From Pelagovum pacificum (lineage in GTDB: Bacteria > Pseudomonadota > Alphaproteobacteria > Rhodobacterales > Rhodobacteraceae): DNA of 64,000 bases. Within the stretch, counting starts at the first letter, position 1. Each line of letters opens with the position of its first letter. Below, one piece after another: positions 26,952-35,769 of the stretch. Made by a program: the position numbers and the translations under genes. The notes beneath the pieces are model-generated. The model did not search any database, was not told the origin of the DNA, and was given only the letters and a program-made list of their open reading frames with translations. Location of the stretch: the NCBI RefSeq assembly GCF_016134045.1, contig NZ_CP065915.1, positions 1,922,001 through 1,986,000 of the forward strand, read 5' to 3'.

Positions 26952-29894
26952 TCACTCCGCCAGCAGGCGTGCCTCGTGCTTCTTCAGCGACTTGCGGGCG
27001 GAAGTGTAGTTCTCCAGACCCTCGCGGTCGCGCAGCTCCGGGAAGAGCTCGAAGATTTCCTGGCGCTGGCTGTTGCCGATGCCCTTCAGGCTGTGATCGC
27101 CCGGCTGGAAGCTTTCGGTCCACGAACCGTTCGACAGGACCACTTCGTGCTGATCGAACATGAAGTGGATGTAGGTCGTGGCCATCACGTCGATCCGGTG
27201 GATCCCCTGGGCGCCGACAAGGTGCTTGGCCGAGGCCAGGACTTCGCGCTCTTCGAAGTAGAGCTGCGTCTTGTCGTTGGCGACCAGAACGCGGTGGTTC
27301 GGGCTGACCAGCATGTCGCGCTCGGGAAGACCGGCACCGAGGGAGCCTGCCTTGATGAGGACGGGCTTCAGGTGCGGGTTCTTGACGAGGTCGGCACCGG
27401 CCATCTTCTTGTGACCGATCCAGCGGATTTCCTGGATGCCGTTGTCCCGGGTGATGATCCGGTCGCCTTCGCGCAGGTCCTCGACCAGCATCTCGCCCCG
27501 CGGGGTCGCGATGGTGGTTCCGGGCGTGAAGCACGGCATGATGTTCTCGATCTCCTCGAAGGTCAGCGTGCTGCCGTCGGAGTAGGTGACGAAGCCATCT
27601 TCGCGATCGGCGGAGGTGTAGGTGATCTTGAATTCACCGTCTTTCCAGCCGCCGCCGGTGAGGTCGAGCGTGTCGGTCTCATCGCCCACGCCGTCGCCGT
27701 CCGTGTCCGGACCGTCGCCGCCGTAGATCTCGTCGCCGCCGTTGCCGCCGAAGAAGGTGTCGGAGTCCATGCCGCCGTAGAGCGTGTCGTTGCCACGACC
27801 GGCATAGAAGACATCTTCGCCGTCGCCACCGTAGGCCACGTCGTCGCCGTTGCCGTCGGAGAAGCGATCGTTGCCGTCGCCACCGAACATCATGTCGTTG
27901 CCCGAGCCACCGCGCAGCGTGTCGTCGCCTTCGCCGCCGTACATCTCGTCGTCGCCGTCTTCACCGCCGAGCGTGTCGTTGCCGATGCCGCCCTCGATGT
28001 AGTCGTCGCCCCAGCCGGTCCAGATCTCGTCGTCGCCGGAGCCACCGTAGTAGCTGTCTTCGCCGGGGTTGTCGTCGGACTCGCCTTCGACATCGTCCAT
28101 GATGTCATTGCCGTCACCGCCGTAGGCGATGTCGTTGCCCGCGCCGCCGATGATCCGGTCGTCGCCGTCGCCGCCGTACATCTCGTCGTTGCCGTCGCCA
28201 CCGTCGAGGGTGTCGTTGCCGGCGCCGCCGTAGATTTCGTCGTCGCCGTTGTCGCCGAACAGGACGTCGTCGCCCGCACCGTCGACCGCCGCTTCACCCG
28301 GGACGTCAAAGTAGACGTCCGTGATGGTCACGGCCGAGTTGTAGTAGCCTTCGCTGTGCTCGATCGTGATCTTGGAGACCGGGCCGGCGATGTTCACCAG
28401 CGTGGAGAATTTCGAGGAATCCTCGTCGCCGTAGCTGTTCTGGTACTTCGTCTCGACACCGTCGCTGCCGACAGCCTTGAGGCCGTCACCATAGGTGAAG
28501 GACACCGGAACCGCATTGCCCGAGGCGTCGTAGGCCTTGATGATGACCTTGCCCGAGCCGTCGATGTCGTTGACGCGGAAATGCACGTCATCGACCGGCT
28601 TGTCGAAGCCCATCTTGTAGCTGGCCTTGCCGTAGCTCGTGTCGGACAGGTCGGACTGGAAGCCGCTGGTGCTGTCGACCGTCTCGGACCCGCCGTCGAT
28701 GCCGCCGATGTTCTGATTAACGTCGGTGTAATCGTGGTCGATCTTGTAGCTGCTGGCGTAGGTCTTCTCGAAGGAGACGTTCACGCTGCCCGTGTTCTGG
28801 GTGACGTTGAGGATCCTGTCGCCTTCGTCGATCTTGCCGCCATCGTCCGGGTCGGGCAGCTTGTCCCACTCGAAGCTCTCGCGCACCGTCTCGGTGCCGC
28901 CGAGGTCCTTGTCCCCGTAGATGATGTCGTTGCCGTCGCCGCCGTTGATCGTGTCGTCACCGGGGCCGCCGTAGATCGTGTCGTCGCCTTCGCCGGCATA
29001 GACCACGTCGTTGCCGTCACCCGCGACGACGAGGTCGTCGTTCGGTGCGTGGCCGGGGATGATGGCGTCGCCCGAATCGATCATGTCGCCGTCGGTGTCG
29101 ACGTAGGTGTCGTCGATGACATCGTCGCCGTCGGTGCCGAAGACGGTCCCGTCGGGCTTCATGTCAGGCATGACCGACTTGCGGACTTCGACGTAGTCGA
29201 TCTTGCCGTCGAAGAAGCGGTCGTACTGGCCGTCGTCGGATTCACGCGCGCCGAAGGTGAAGCTCTCGTCGTCGTTGTCGGTGATGTCGAAGTCGAGGCC
29301 CTTGGTCTCGGACGTCAGGTTCGCTTCGGTGCCGTCGGTCTTGTTGACGACCTTGAGCATCGCGCCTTCGTCCTTGTCCCAAGAGTAAGCGACCGCGATG
29401 TCGTCCTTTTCGTCGAAGAAGCCGTCCTCGGTCTTCAGGTGCACCATCTTGCCGTTGGCATAGTGGTAGGCCTGCACGGCACCTTCCTTGGTGACGCTGA
29501 TCTCGAAGTAGCCGTCCTTGTCCTTGTCGCAGTATTCACCGCGCGAGACGATCGTGTCCGGGCTGGAGCCGACGTGGCAATCCTGGGTGAACTCGACGGA
29601 GACGGTGCCGGAGTCGAGGTCGAACGGCGCGTCGGTCGTGGCGTTGCTCTCGACCGAGAAATAATCGTTGTAGCCGTCGGTCTTGAGGTAGCCGCCGTGG
29701 GCGCCAGCTCCGTTCTCGAAGTCACCGTTCTGGCGGATGCCGTCGCCGATACCCGTGTCGGTCTTCGTCGCACCGTCCGAGAACTGCCACAGGCCGATCA
29801 CATCCGACCCGTCCGGCGTCACCGAGGTATCGTCGTAGCTGTCGTGGTGCTTGTCATCGACGCAGCCCCACATTTTCCAGAAGTAAAACGTCAT
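26952..29894 (-). CDS. Large acidic RTX exoprotein with LamG-like and Hint domains
   Basis: 980 residues, strongly acidic, few Cys. In order: LamG/concanavalin-like domain at about 30-240, a first RTX block at about 253-327 (nonapeptides such as GGPGDDTIN), a beta-sandwich at about 340-535, a second longer RTX block at about 536-735, then a Hint_2 domain from Cys788 (CFTPGTTIATPRGE ... NHRVL ... FDQHEVVLSNGSWTESFQP) and the tail SARKSLKKHEARLLAE. RTX repeats bind calcium and mark type I secretion substrates; no Sec signal is seen and no type I exporter is in the window. Likely surface or secreted, carbohydrate binding via LamG is inference. Confidence 0.85.
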   Translation of the reverse strand: MTFYFWKMWGCVDDKHHDSYDDTSVTPDGSDVIGLWQFSDGATKTDTGIGDGIRQNGDFENGAGAHGGYLKTDGYNDYFSVESNATTDAPFDLDSGTVSVEFTQDCHVGSSPDTIVSRGEYCDKDKDGYFEISVTKEGAVQAYHYANGKMVHLKTEDGFFDEKDDIAVAYSWDKDEGAMLKVVNKTDGTEANLTSETKGLDFDITDNDDESFTFGARESDDGQYDRFFDGKIDYVEVRKSVMPDMKPDGTVFGTDGDDVIDDTYVDTDGDMIDSGDAIIPGHAPNDDLVVAGDGNDVVYAGEGDDTIYGGPGDDTINGGDGNDIIYGDKDLGGTETVRESFEWDKLPDPDDGGKIDEGDRILNVTQNTGSVNVSFEKTYASSYKIDHDYTDVNQNIGGIDGGSETVDSTSGFQSDLSDTSYGKASYKMGFDKPVDDVHFRVNDIDGSGKVIIKAYDASGNAVPVSFTYGDGLKAVGSDGVETKYQNSYGDEDSSKFSTLVNIAGPVSKITIEHSEGYYNSAVTITDVYFDVPGEAAVDGAGDDVLFGDNGDDEIYGGAGNDTLDGGDGNDEMYGGDGDDRIIGGAGNDIAYGGDGNDIMDDVEGESDDNPGEDSYYGGSGDDEIWTGWGDDYIEGGIGNDTLGGEDGDDEMYGGEGDDTLRGGSGNDMMFGGDGNDRFSDGNGDDVAYGGDGEDVFYAGRGNDTLYGGMDSDTFFGGNGGDEIYGGDGPDTDGDGVGDETDTLDLTGGGWKDGEFKITYTSADREDGFVTYSDGSTLTFEEIENIMPCFTPGTTIATPRGEMLVEDLREGDRIITRDNGIQEIRWIGHKKMAGADLVKNPHLKPVLIKAGSLGAGLPERDMLVSPNHRVLVANDKTQLYFEEREVLASAKHLVGAQGIHRIDVMATTYIHFMFDQHEVVLSNGSWTESFQPGDHSLKGIGNSQRQEIFELFPELRDREGLENYTSARKSLKKHEARLLAE
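27690..28289 (-). repeat. RTX nonapeptide repeat block 2 (coding)
   Basis: About 20 degenerate copies of the 27-bp unit encoding GGxGxDxUx, such as GGDGNDEMY and GGAGNDTLD. Broken once by an acidic insert near residue 603-613. At DNA level it appears as a run of GCCGCCGTCGCC-like motifs. Confidence 0.85.
28914..29138 (-). repeat. RTX nonapeptide repeat block 1 (coding)
   Basis: Shorter block of RTX repeats (AGDGNDVVY, AGEGDDTIY, GGPGDDTIN, GGDGNDIIY) preceded by a GTDGDDVID unit, separated from block 2 by a non-repeat beta-rich domain. Confidence 0.8.
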
Positions 29895-30700
29895 TTCATC
29901 GTCTCCCGCACTCGGCCGCCGTTCGCTGCGCGCCTTGCCGCGTCTGCGGCGAATGGATTGACCCCGAGATCATGAAAGGCCGTTGGGTAACCACGACGAA
30001 GCTCTTGTCAGCAGACAGGCACCCGCATCGAGGTCGCAAAAGCGACGTCTTGATGAGATGCTAGGCAGCTCTGCTGACGCAGACCAGGCGCGGCCACCCC
30101 CATGGCCGAAACATCACCCCCCAGTAGGGCACCCTCGTTCTATGCAGATGCAGCGTAGGGACAAAGGAAAAGTTTGACGAAACCTTGTCCTACTTTGGCC
30201 CTGACCGGTGGAACATGGATGACTGCGGCAAGCGCCCCTGCCCCCGTTCGTGAACAATCAGTGGACATGATCCGGGACCGACTCCGCGGATTACTGAGGA
30301 ATTGTCGCGGATCTCCGGTCAATCCAGCTGCAGTGGCAACCGAAAGTTGCGGCAGTCTAGCCGCCTGTCGACCCTTGCTCGAGCTTTGGTTCGCAAAACG
30401 GAAACAATGTGGTTCCGAAGGTCGCGCCCAATTTTGCCACATTTGCGCCGCAACTGCCCCAGGGGCACCGTTCACGTACCGGCATCAATTTCGCATCTCG
30501 GCGTGAATTGAATGTCGCAAGCGGCCCGGATGAGTCGAATCGCGGCAGCAACTAGGCGAATCTCGACGAATCAGGCCCTTGAAATGTGGCGGAAAGCAGC
30601 CAGACACCCTCTGCCGCCATTCGGGCGGGATTGGGGCAGCCGAACTCAGTCGGTCGAACCGTCGTGCAGCAGTCGCCGTCCGTCGCTTTTGCAGAGAACT
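29895..30700. other. Gene-free interval upstream of the RTX/Hint gene
   Basis: About 800 bp in which no reading frame has a convincing start, codon pattern or recognisable product. Base composition looks less GC-rich than the surrounding genes. It must hold the promoter of the RTX gene (the start is preceded by CGGGAGACG). I see no clear sigma70 pair, inverted repeat of note or terminator that I would defend; a short palindrome TTGCGCCGCAA sits near 30445. Confidence 0.5.
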
Positions 30701-30786
30701 TGGTACCGGTGGTCGGACTCGAACCGACATGACCTTGCGGTCGGGGGATTTTGAATCCCCTGCGTCTACCATTCCGCCACACCGGC
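30701..30786 (-). tRNA. tRNA-Leu, anticodon CAA
   Basis: 86 nt including an encoded CCA. Acceptor arms GCCGGTG and CACCGGT pair with a terminal G-U. Anticodon stem GGGGA/TCCCC encloses loop TTCAAAA, giving CAA, which reads UUG. The long variable arm (around GACCGCAAGGTC) marks a class II tRNA, and the T-arm GTTCGAGTC is intact. Confidence 0.95.
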
Positions 30787-30798
30787 CTTGCGCGTGTC

Positions 30799-30827
30799 TC
30801 CGTAGCGCCGGGCACCGGCGTCGTCAA
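30799..30827 (-). promoter_or_regulatory. Promoter of tRNA-Leu
   Basis: Minus strand: -35 TTGACG (plus 30822-30827), 17-nt spacer, -10 TACGGA (plus 30799-30804); start expected near 30792, 6 nt before the mature tRNA 5' end. Confidence 0.6.
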
Positions 30828-30833
30828 CGAAGG

Positions 30834-31685
30834 CTAGAGGGCATTGGACCCGAAGGTGTCGCAACTGCGCATCCGGGCGGTCTCGTAGCCGGTCCGGAAC
30901 CAGCGTTGACGCTGCTCCGACGTGCCGTGGGTGAAACTGTCGGGGACGACGACGCCGCCGGACTGGCGCTGCAGCATGTCGTCGCCGATCTGGCGCGCGG
31001 CATTCATCGCCTCGTCGATGTCGCCGGCCTCCAGGCTGCCGAACATGTCCTCCGCATGGGCGGCCCAGACCCCGGCGTAGCAATCGGCCTGGAGTTCGAT
31101 CCGGACGGAGATCGCGTTGCTTTCCGCCTCGCCGACCCGGCGGCGGATGTTGTTCGCCTCGCCGAGGATGCCGAGCTCGTCCTGAACGTGGTGGGCGACT
31201 TCGTGGGCGACGACGTAGGCGGCGGCAAAGTCGCCGCCCGCGCCGAGCCGACGCTCCAGTGTCACGAAGAAGTCGGTGTCGAGGTAGATCCGCTGGTCGG
31301 TGGGACAGTAGAACGGGCCGGTGGCCGCGCTCGCCCCACCGCAGGCGGAACTGGTGCGCCCCTTGAAGAGCACGAGGGTCGCCGGTTCGTAGTTGGTCCC
31401 GAGCTGATCCCGGAAGATCGTGTTCCAGACATCCTCGGTATCGGCGAGCGTGACAGAGACGAAATCGGCGGCATCCTCGTCGGCCTGCGTGATCTCGCCC
31501 CCACTGGCGATGTCGCTGCCGTCGAGCTGACCGAGGAGCGGCGTGAGGTCGACGCCGAGTATCCAGCCGACGAGGACGATCACGATGAGCCCTGCCCCGC
31601 CGATGCCCGCGCCGCCGGCCATGCCGCCACTGCGCCCCCTGCGATCCACGATGTTGCGGCTGCCGCGCCGTCCACGCCACTTCAT
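30834..31685 (-). CDS. Neutral zinc metallopeptidase, YpfJ/KPN_02809 family
   Basis: 283 residues from ATG 31685, preceded by GGAGAG. A basic, Gly-rich N-terminus (RGRRGSRN, GGMAGGAGIGGAG) leads into one membrane segment at about 32-52, and the rest is extracytoplasmic. The zinc-protease motif HEVAHH lies in the stretch AAYVVAHEVAHHVQDELG, with the family's FYCPTDQRIYLDTDFF just before it and an ELQADCYAGVWAAH motif after it. An anchored zinc peptidase of unknown substrate. Ends next to tRNA-Leu. Confidence 0.88.
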   Translation of the reverse strand: MKWRGRRGSRNIVDRRGRSGGMAGGAGIGGAGLIVIVLVGWILGVDLTPLLGQLDGSDIASGGEITQADEDAADFVSVTLADTEDVWNTIFRDQLGTNYEPATLVLFKGRTSSACGGASAATGPFYCPTDQRIYLDTDFFVTLERRLGAGGDFAAAYVVAHEVAHHVQDELGILGEANNIRRRVGEAESNAISVRIELQADCYAGVWAAHAEDMFGSLEAGDIDEAMNAARQIGDDMLQRQSGGVVVPDSFTHGTSEQRQRWFRTGYETARMRSCDTFGSNAL

Positions 31686-31777
31686 GTCACTCTCCATCCA
31701 ATGGGCGGACCGGAGCGCTTGACGGCACGGTCCCTGCATGGCCTAACGCCTGAAACGGCAGGCAGGCTCCCGAACTT

Positions 31778-32356
31778 ATGATCAGACGTCTTTACGACTG
31801 GACCATGCGGCTTGCCGACACGCGCTATGCCCTCTGGGCGCTGGCGCTTGTTGCCTTCGCCGAGAGCTCTTTCTTTCCGATCCCGCCCGATGTGCTGCTG
31901 ATCCCGATGATCATCGCCCGGCCCTCGCGCGCGTTCATGTATGCCGCGCTCGCCACCGTGTCCTCGGTCGTCGGCGGTCTGGCCGGCTACTGGATCGGCT
32001 TCGGCCTGAACGAGGCGGTCGCCCAGCCGATCATCGACTTCTACGGTGCGACGGATGACGTCGCCCACATGCGCGACTGGTTCAACGAATACGGCGCCTG
32101 GGCCGTCGTGGTCGCCGGGGTCACGCCGTTCCCGTTCAAGATCATCACGATCGTCTCGGGCATGACGTCCCTCAACCTCGTCGTGTTCCTGCTGTCCGCC
32201 CTGTTCGCGCGGGCGCTCCGCTTCTTTATCGTGGCCGCGCTTCTCTGGAAATTCGGAGAGCCGATCCGCGACTTCATCGACCGCCGGCTTGCGCTTGTCT
32301 TCACACTGTTCTGTGTGTTGCTGATCGGTGGCTTTGCAGCGATTGCTTACCTATGA
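31778..32356 (+). CDS. YqaA/DedA-like inner membrane protein
   Basis: 192 residues, about five hydrophobic segments. The pattern FAESSFFPIPPDVLLIPM near the N-terminus and the GVTPFPFKIITIVSGM re-entrant-like motif are those of the YqaA branch of the SNARE-associated/DedA superfamily, linked to membrane lipid flipping or proton-dependent transport. Divergent from the metallopeptidase gene; overlaps dsbB by 4 bp (ATGA), a conserved-looking pair. Confidence 0.85.
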   Translation: MIRRLYDWTMRLADTRYALWALALVAFAESSFFPIPPDVLLIPMIIARPSRAFMYAALATVSSVVGGLAGYWIGFGLNEAVAQPIIDFYGATDDVAHMRDWFNEYGAWAVVVAGVTPFPFKIITIVSGMTSLNLVVFLLSALFARALRFFIVAALLWKFGEPIRDFIDRRLALVFTLFCVLLIGGFAAIAYL

Positions 32357-32832
32357 CCACGCGACTTCTGACGTCCCTCGCCGCGCTTGGCTCGGCTGCG
32401 CTCCTGGGGGGCGCCTTCATCTTCCAGGCGCTCGGCTATGCGCCCTGTGCGATGTGCCTGTGGCAACGCTGGCCGCATGTCGTGGCGATCGGCATCGGCC
32501 TCGTCGCGCTGCTTCTGCCGTCGCGCATCCTCGCCGCGCTGGGCGGGCTGGCGGCGCTGACGACGGCGGGCATCGGCATCTTCCACACCGGGGTCGAGCG
32601 TGACTGGTGGGAAGGCCCGGCGAGCTGCACCGGAAGCGGCCTCGACGCGTCGGACCCGACGTCGCTGCTGCCCGGCTCGGACAGCGCGCCGCATCTCGTC
32701 ATGTGCGACCAGGTGAGCTGGCAGATGCTGGGCCTGTCGATGCCGAGCTGGAACGCCGTGTTCTCGCTGATCTTCGCCGCGATCTGGTTCACCGCAGCCG
32801 TCCACGCGTCGCAGAGTTCCGCGCGCCACTGA
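32353..32832 (+). CDS. dsbB: Disulfide bond formation protein B
   Basis: 159 residues, four membrane segments. The quinone-linked CxxC is Cys32-Ala-Met-Cys35 in GYAPCAMCLWQRWPH, and the second redox pair is Cys92 and Cys118 in the second periplasmic loop. DsbB reoxidises DsbA and passes electrons to quinone. No dsbA gene adjoins; it is cotranscribed with the YqaA-like gene, whose stop it overlaps. Inner membrane. Confidence 0.9.
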   Translation: MTTRLLTSLAALGSAALLGGAFIFQALGYAPCAMCLWQRWPHVVAIGIGLVALLLPSRILAALGGLAALTTAGIGIFHTGVERDWWEGPASCTGSGLDASDPTSLLPGSDSAPHLVMCDQVSWQMLGLSMPSWNAVFSLIFAAIWFTAAVHASQSSARH

Positions 32833-32877
32833 ATTGCGGGCTTTCGCCGGAGCGAGAGCGGCCTATTGTCCGGTATC

Positions 32878-33816
32878 ATGGACAAGCACATCATTCTGAT
32901 CGGCGCCCCGGTGGATTGCGGCAAGCGCAACCAGGGCTGCCGCATGGGCCCCGACGCCTATCGCGTCGCCGGCCTCGCCCAGGCAGCGACGGCGCTCGGC
33001 TACGAGGTCAGCGACCTCGGCAACCTTAACCCAGAGATCGTCGAGGTGCAGCCGCACCGCAACCCGGCGGTTCATTCGCTGGCCGAGACGGTGGGCTGGA
33101 CAAAGACGCTTGCGACCACTGCGCAGGCGGCCGCGAGAGAAGGCGTACCTGTCTTCCTCGGCGGCGATCACGCGCTGGCCGCCGGGTCGGTGTCGGGCAT
33201 GGCGGCGCACGCCAAGTCTCAGGACCGGCCATTGTTCGTGCTCTGGCTCGACGCGCACAGCGATTTTCACACGCCCGATACGACGGAAAGCGGTAACCTT
33301 CACGGCACGCCGGTCGGCTACTTCACCGGCCGCGAGGGGTTCGACGGGTTCCCTCCGCTGGAGGCGACGGTCGATCCGGCCAACATCTGCATGATCGGCC
33401 TGCGATCGGTCGACCCGCCGGAGCGCGAGGCCCTGTCGAAGACCGACGCGACGCTGGTCGACATGCGCACCATCGACGAGGAAGGCATCGTCGCACCGCT
33501 GCGCACCTTCCTCGAACGGGTGGAGGCGGAGAACGGCCTGCTGCATGTCTCGCTCGACGTCGATTTCCTCGACCCGGCCGTCGCTCCGGCGGTCGGAACC
33601 ACGGTGCCCGGTGGCGCGACTTTCCGCGAGGCGCACCTCGTTCTCGAACTGGTGCACGATAGCGGACTGTTGTCCTCTCTCGATCTGGTGGAGCTGAACC
33701 CGTTCCTCGACGAGCGCGGGCGCACCGCCTCGCTCATGGTGGACCTCACGGCGTCGCTGCTCGGCAAGCGGATCTTCGACCGCCCGACGCGGCCCTTCTC
33801 GGGCAACCATGCGTAA
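32878..33816 (+). CDS. rocF: Arginase
   Basis: 312 residues from ATG 32878 (a TTG four codons earlier is unlikely). Ureohydrolase motifs with the binuclear manganese ligands are intact: GGDHALAAG, DAHSDFHTPD, GNLHGTPVGY and SLDVDFLDPAVAP. NPEIVEVQPH-like and CGKRNQGCRMGPDA N-terminal features fit arginase rather than agmatinase. Splits arginine to ornithine and urea, so it belongs to nitrogen supply. 45 bp after dsbB; probably separate from it functionally. Confidence 0.93.
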   Translation: MDKHIILIGAPVDCGKRNQGCRMGPDAYRVAGLAQAATALGYEVSDLGNLNPEIVEVQPHRNPAVHSLAETVGWTKTLATTAQAAAREGVPVFLGGDHALAAGSVSGMAAHAKSQDRPLFVLWLDAHSDFHTPDTTESGNLHGTPVGYFTGREGFDGFPPLEATVDPANICMIGLRSVDPPEREALSKTDATLVDMRTIDEEGIVAPLRTFLERVEAENGLLHVSLDVDFLDPAVAPAVGTTVPGGATFREAHLVLELVHDSGLLSSLDLVELNPFLDERGRTASLMVDLTASLLGKRIFDRPTRPFSGNHA

Positions 33817-33902
33817 GGGAGGACCACGGCGCTTGCCACGAGCGGCACCGCTCACCTAGGGTTGACCGACAGCGGCCGCTTCACCGGGAGGAGAGTTCCG
33901 AC

Positions 33903-34874
33903 ATGGCCAACGACCCTGGCGCCACGTTCCGGGCCCTGCATCGGAAAGGCGCACCTTTCGTCATGGCGAATGTCTGGGACGCCGGCACCGCGCGATTGCT
34001 GGAATCCCTTGGCATTCAAGCCCTTGCCACGTCGTCCGCGGCCCATGCCTACACTTTGGGGCGGACCGACGGCGGCACGCTCACGTTGCAGGAGGCGCTC
34101 GATCATGCGGCGCTGATCGCGGCGTCCGTGGCGCTGCCGGTGCAGGGCGACTTCGAGAACGGCTTCGCCAAGGAGCCGGAGGCGATGGCCGACGTCGTGC
34201 GCCTCGCCGCGGAGGCGGGCCTCGCGGGCATCTGCATCGAGGATACGGACCTGCCCGGGTCGGAGGCCTATCCGCGCGACCTCGCAGCGGAGCGTATCCG
34301 CGCGGCGGTCGACGCGGCGCGCGGGCTGGACCGGGACTTCGTGCTGACCGCACGGGCGGACGGTGTGCTGAGGGGCAGCTACGGCGTGCAGGAGGCGATC
34401 AAGCGCCTCAAGCTGTTCGAGGCAGCGGGCGCGGATTGCCTCTACGTGCCGATGCCCGGCACGATGGATGACCTGCGGCTGATCTGTGATAGCGTTACCG
34501 CCCCGGTGAACGCGCTCGTCGCGGGACACTTCACGACCCAGTCGATGGAGGATTTCGCCGACGCCGGTGTGGCGCGCCTGTCGCTCGGTTCTGCCCTGGC
34601 GCGCGCGTTTCAGCGCTCGGCCATGGACATCGCCACAGACATGCTTGAGCGGGGCCGTTTCGTCTCGCTTGGGCGGGCGGCCTCGGGGTCCGAAGTCGAC
34701 GCGCTGATCGAACGGAAGGACCAGGTCGTCATTCCGGACGTCATGGCCGAACCGGATGTCTCGCCTGCTTCCCCGGACGAACCGGCGGAGACGATCGAGG
34801 AGCCGACACAGGTGCCGGCCCCCGCAACCACGCCCCCTGACCCGGACACGAAAGAGAGCGACGGCTCCGCCTGA
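33903..34874 (+). CDS. Isocitrate lyase/PEP mutase family protein
   Basis: 323 residues; GGGAGGAGAG precedes the ATG. The PEP mutase/ICL barrel is seen in MANVWDAGTARLLESLG, PVQGDFENGF, AGICIEDTD and LTARADG. The metal-binding and loop residues resemble the oxaloacetate-decarboxylase or 2-methylisocitrate-lyase-like 'PEP_mutase_2' group, whose substrates are mostly unknown. Unusual is a C-terminal tail of about 60 residues rich in Pro, Glu and Thr (low complexity, from about residue 265). Likely a C-C or P-C bond enzyme; no close partner gene. Confidence 0.8.
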   Translation: MANDPGATFRALHRKGAPFVMANVWDAGTARLLESLGIQALATSSAAHAYTLGRTDGGTLTLQEALDHAALIAASVALPVQGDFENGFAKEPEAMADVVRLAAEAGLAGICIEDTDLPGSEAYPRDLAAERIRAAVDAARGLDRDFVLTARADGVLRGSYGVQEAIKRLKLFEAAGADCLYVPMPGTMDDLRLICDSVTAPVNALVAGHFTTQSMEDFADAGVARLSLGSALARAFQRSAMDIATDMLERGRFVSLGRAASGSEVDALIERKDQVVIPDVMAEPDVSPASPDEPAETIEEPTQVPAPATTPPDPDTKESDGSA

Positions 34875-34985
34875 GGAAGCCGCCGCCCGTTTCCGAGGAC
34901 CCTGGGGATGGGGGGTGATCTGCGGTCCCCGGTGGTCACGGTCCGCCGCGAGGGCGGGCCGCACCGTGGTCTCGTCAATCTGCGA

Positions 34986-35579
34986 TCAGAACTGGAAGGA
35001 CACGCGCGCGCTGGCGGTCGTCGCATCCACGTCGATGCCGGAATCGTCGAAGTCGTCGAACTGGTGCTGCAGCACTTCGCCGCCGACCATGATCCCATCG
35101 GTCACCTTGTAGTCGATGCCGATACCGGCGAACGAACCGGAATCCTCAGCCTCGAGCGTGCCGGAGGTCTCGGCATAGGCCCAGCCACCGGTCACGTAGG
35201 GCAGGAAGTTGCCGGCATCATAGCCAAGGCGCAGTTTCGCGCGGCTGACGCTGTCGAGCTCGACGCCGGTCGTGTCGTCCTCGATGTTGGTGGCCTGGTA
35301 GTCGATCTCGCCACCGGCGACGATGCTGCCGAAGTCATGCATGTAGCCACCGTGAAGGCCGTAGACCGCGCCATTGGTGTCGTCGGCCAGCGCGTCGGAT
35401 TCGACACGGCCGTAGCCGAGCGATGCACCACCGTAGAAGCCGCTCCAGTCGGAGCTCATCATCATCGGGGCCGGTGCGGGCGCTGCGGGCGGCGCCATCG
35501 GCGCGGGGTCGTCCAGACCGGCGGCAAAGGCCGGAGCGGCGGCGAATGCTGCAAGCGTGGCGAGGGCGATAGTCTTCAT
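34986..35579 (-). CDS. Outer-membrane beta-barrel protein, Omp25/Omp31-like
   Basis: 197 residues. Sec signal peptide MKTIALATLAAFAAAPAFA with cleavage after AFA, a short Pro/Ala-rich linker (PMAPPAAPAPAPMMM), then an eight-strand barrel pattern with alternating residues and the typical start SDWSGFYGGASLGYG and C-terminal aromatic end SARVSFQF. Similar proteins are abundant porin-like or structural outer-membrane proteins in alphaproteobacteria. Monocistronic, divergent promoter region shared with nothing obvious. Confidence 0.88.
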   Translation of the reverse strand: MKTIALATLAAFAAAPAFAAGLDDPAPMAPPAAPAPAPMMMSSDWSGFYGGASLGYGRVESDALADDTNGAVYGLHGGYMHDFGSIVAGGEIDYQATNIEDDTTGVELDSVSRAKLRLGYDAGNFLPYVTGGWAYAETSGTLEAEDSGSFAGIGIDYKVTDGIMVGGEVLQHQFDDFDDSGIDVDATTASARVSFQF

Positions 35580-35645
35580 CGGAATTCTCCTGTCCGTTTT
35601 TTGATGCGACGCGTCGAGCTGCTCGTAAGCGCCGTCTGTGCACCT

Positions 35646-35675
35646 TCATAACGTTCCGGTGCCGTACACTTTCAA
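35646..35675 (-). promoter_or_regulatory. Possible promoter of the outer-membrane protein gene
   Basis: Minus strand TTGAAA (plus 35670-35675), 18-nt spacer, TTATGA (plus 35646-35651), giving a 5' leader of about 60 nt that contains a run of six A upstream of the AGGAGAATTCC ribosome site. Confidence 0.4.
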
Positions 35676-35769
35676 TTGGACAGATGTGCAGAAGTTCCGT
35701 CTGGGCTTCAAATTGCCGTGCAGTGATCGGGGGTTGCGCAGGTTTCCGCTTGCACCCTGCGTCATCGGG

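Noticed and set aside
27690-28289. DNA-level repeat array that could be mistaken for CRISPR
   Set aside because: Units of 27 bp are in frame and encode RTX nonapeptides; there are no unique spacers.
26976-29975. A 999-residue reading frame fully antisense to the RTX/Hint gene
   Set aside because: It is the Val/Ala-rich shadow produced by the GC-rich, repetitive acidic codons on the other strand; no ribosome site, no fold, and the sense gene has clear domains.
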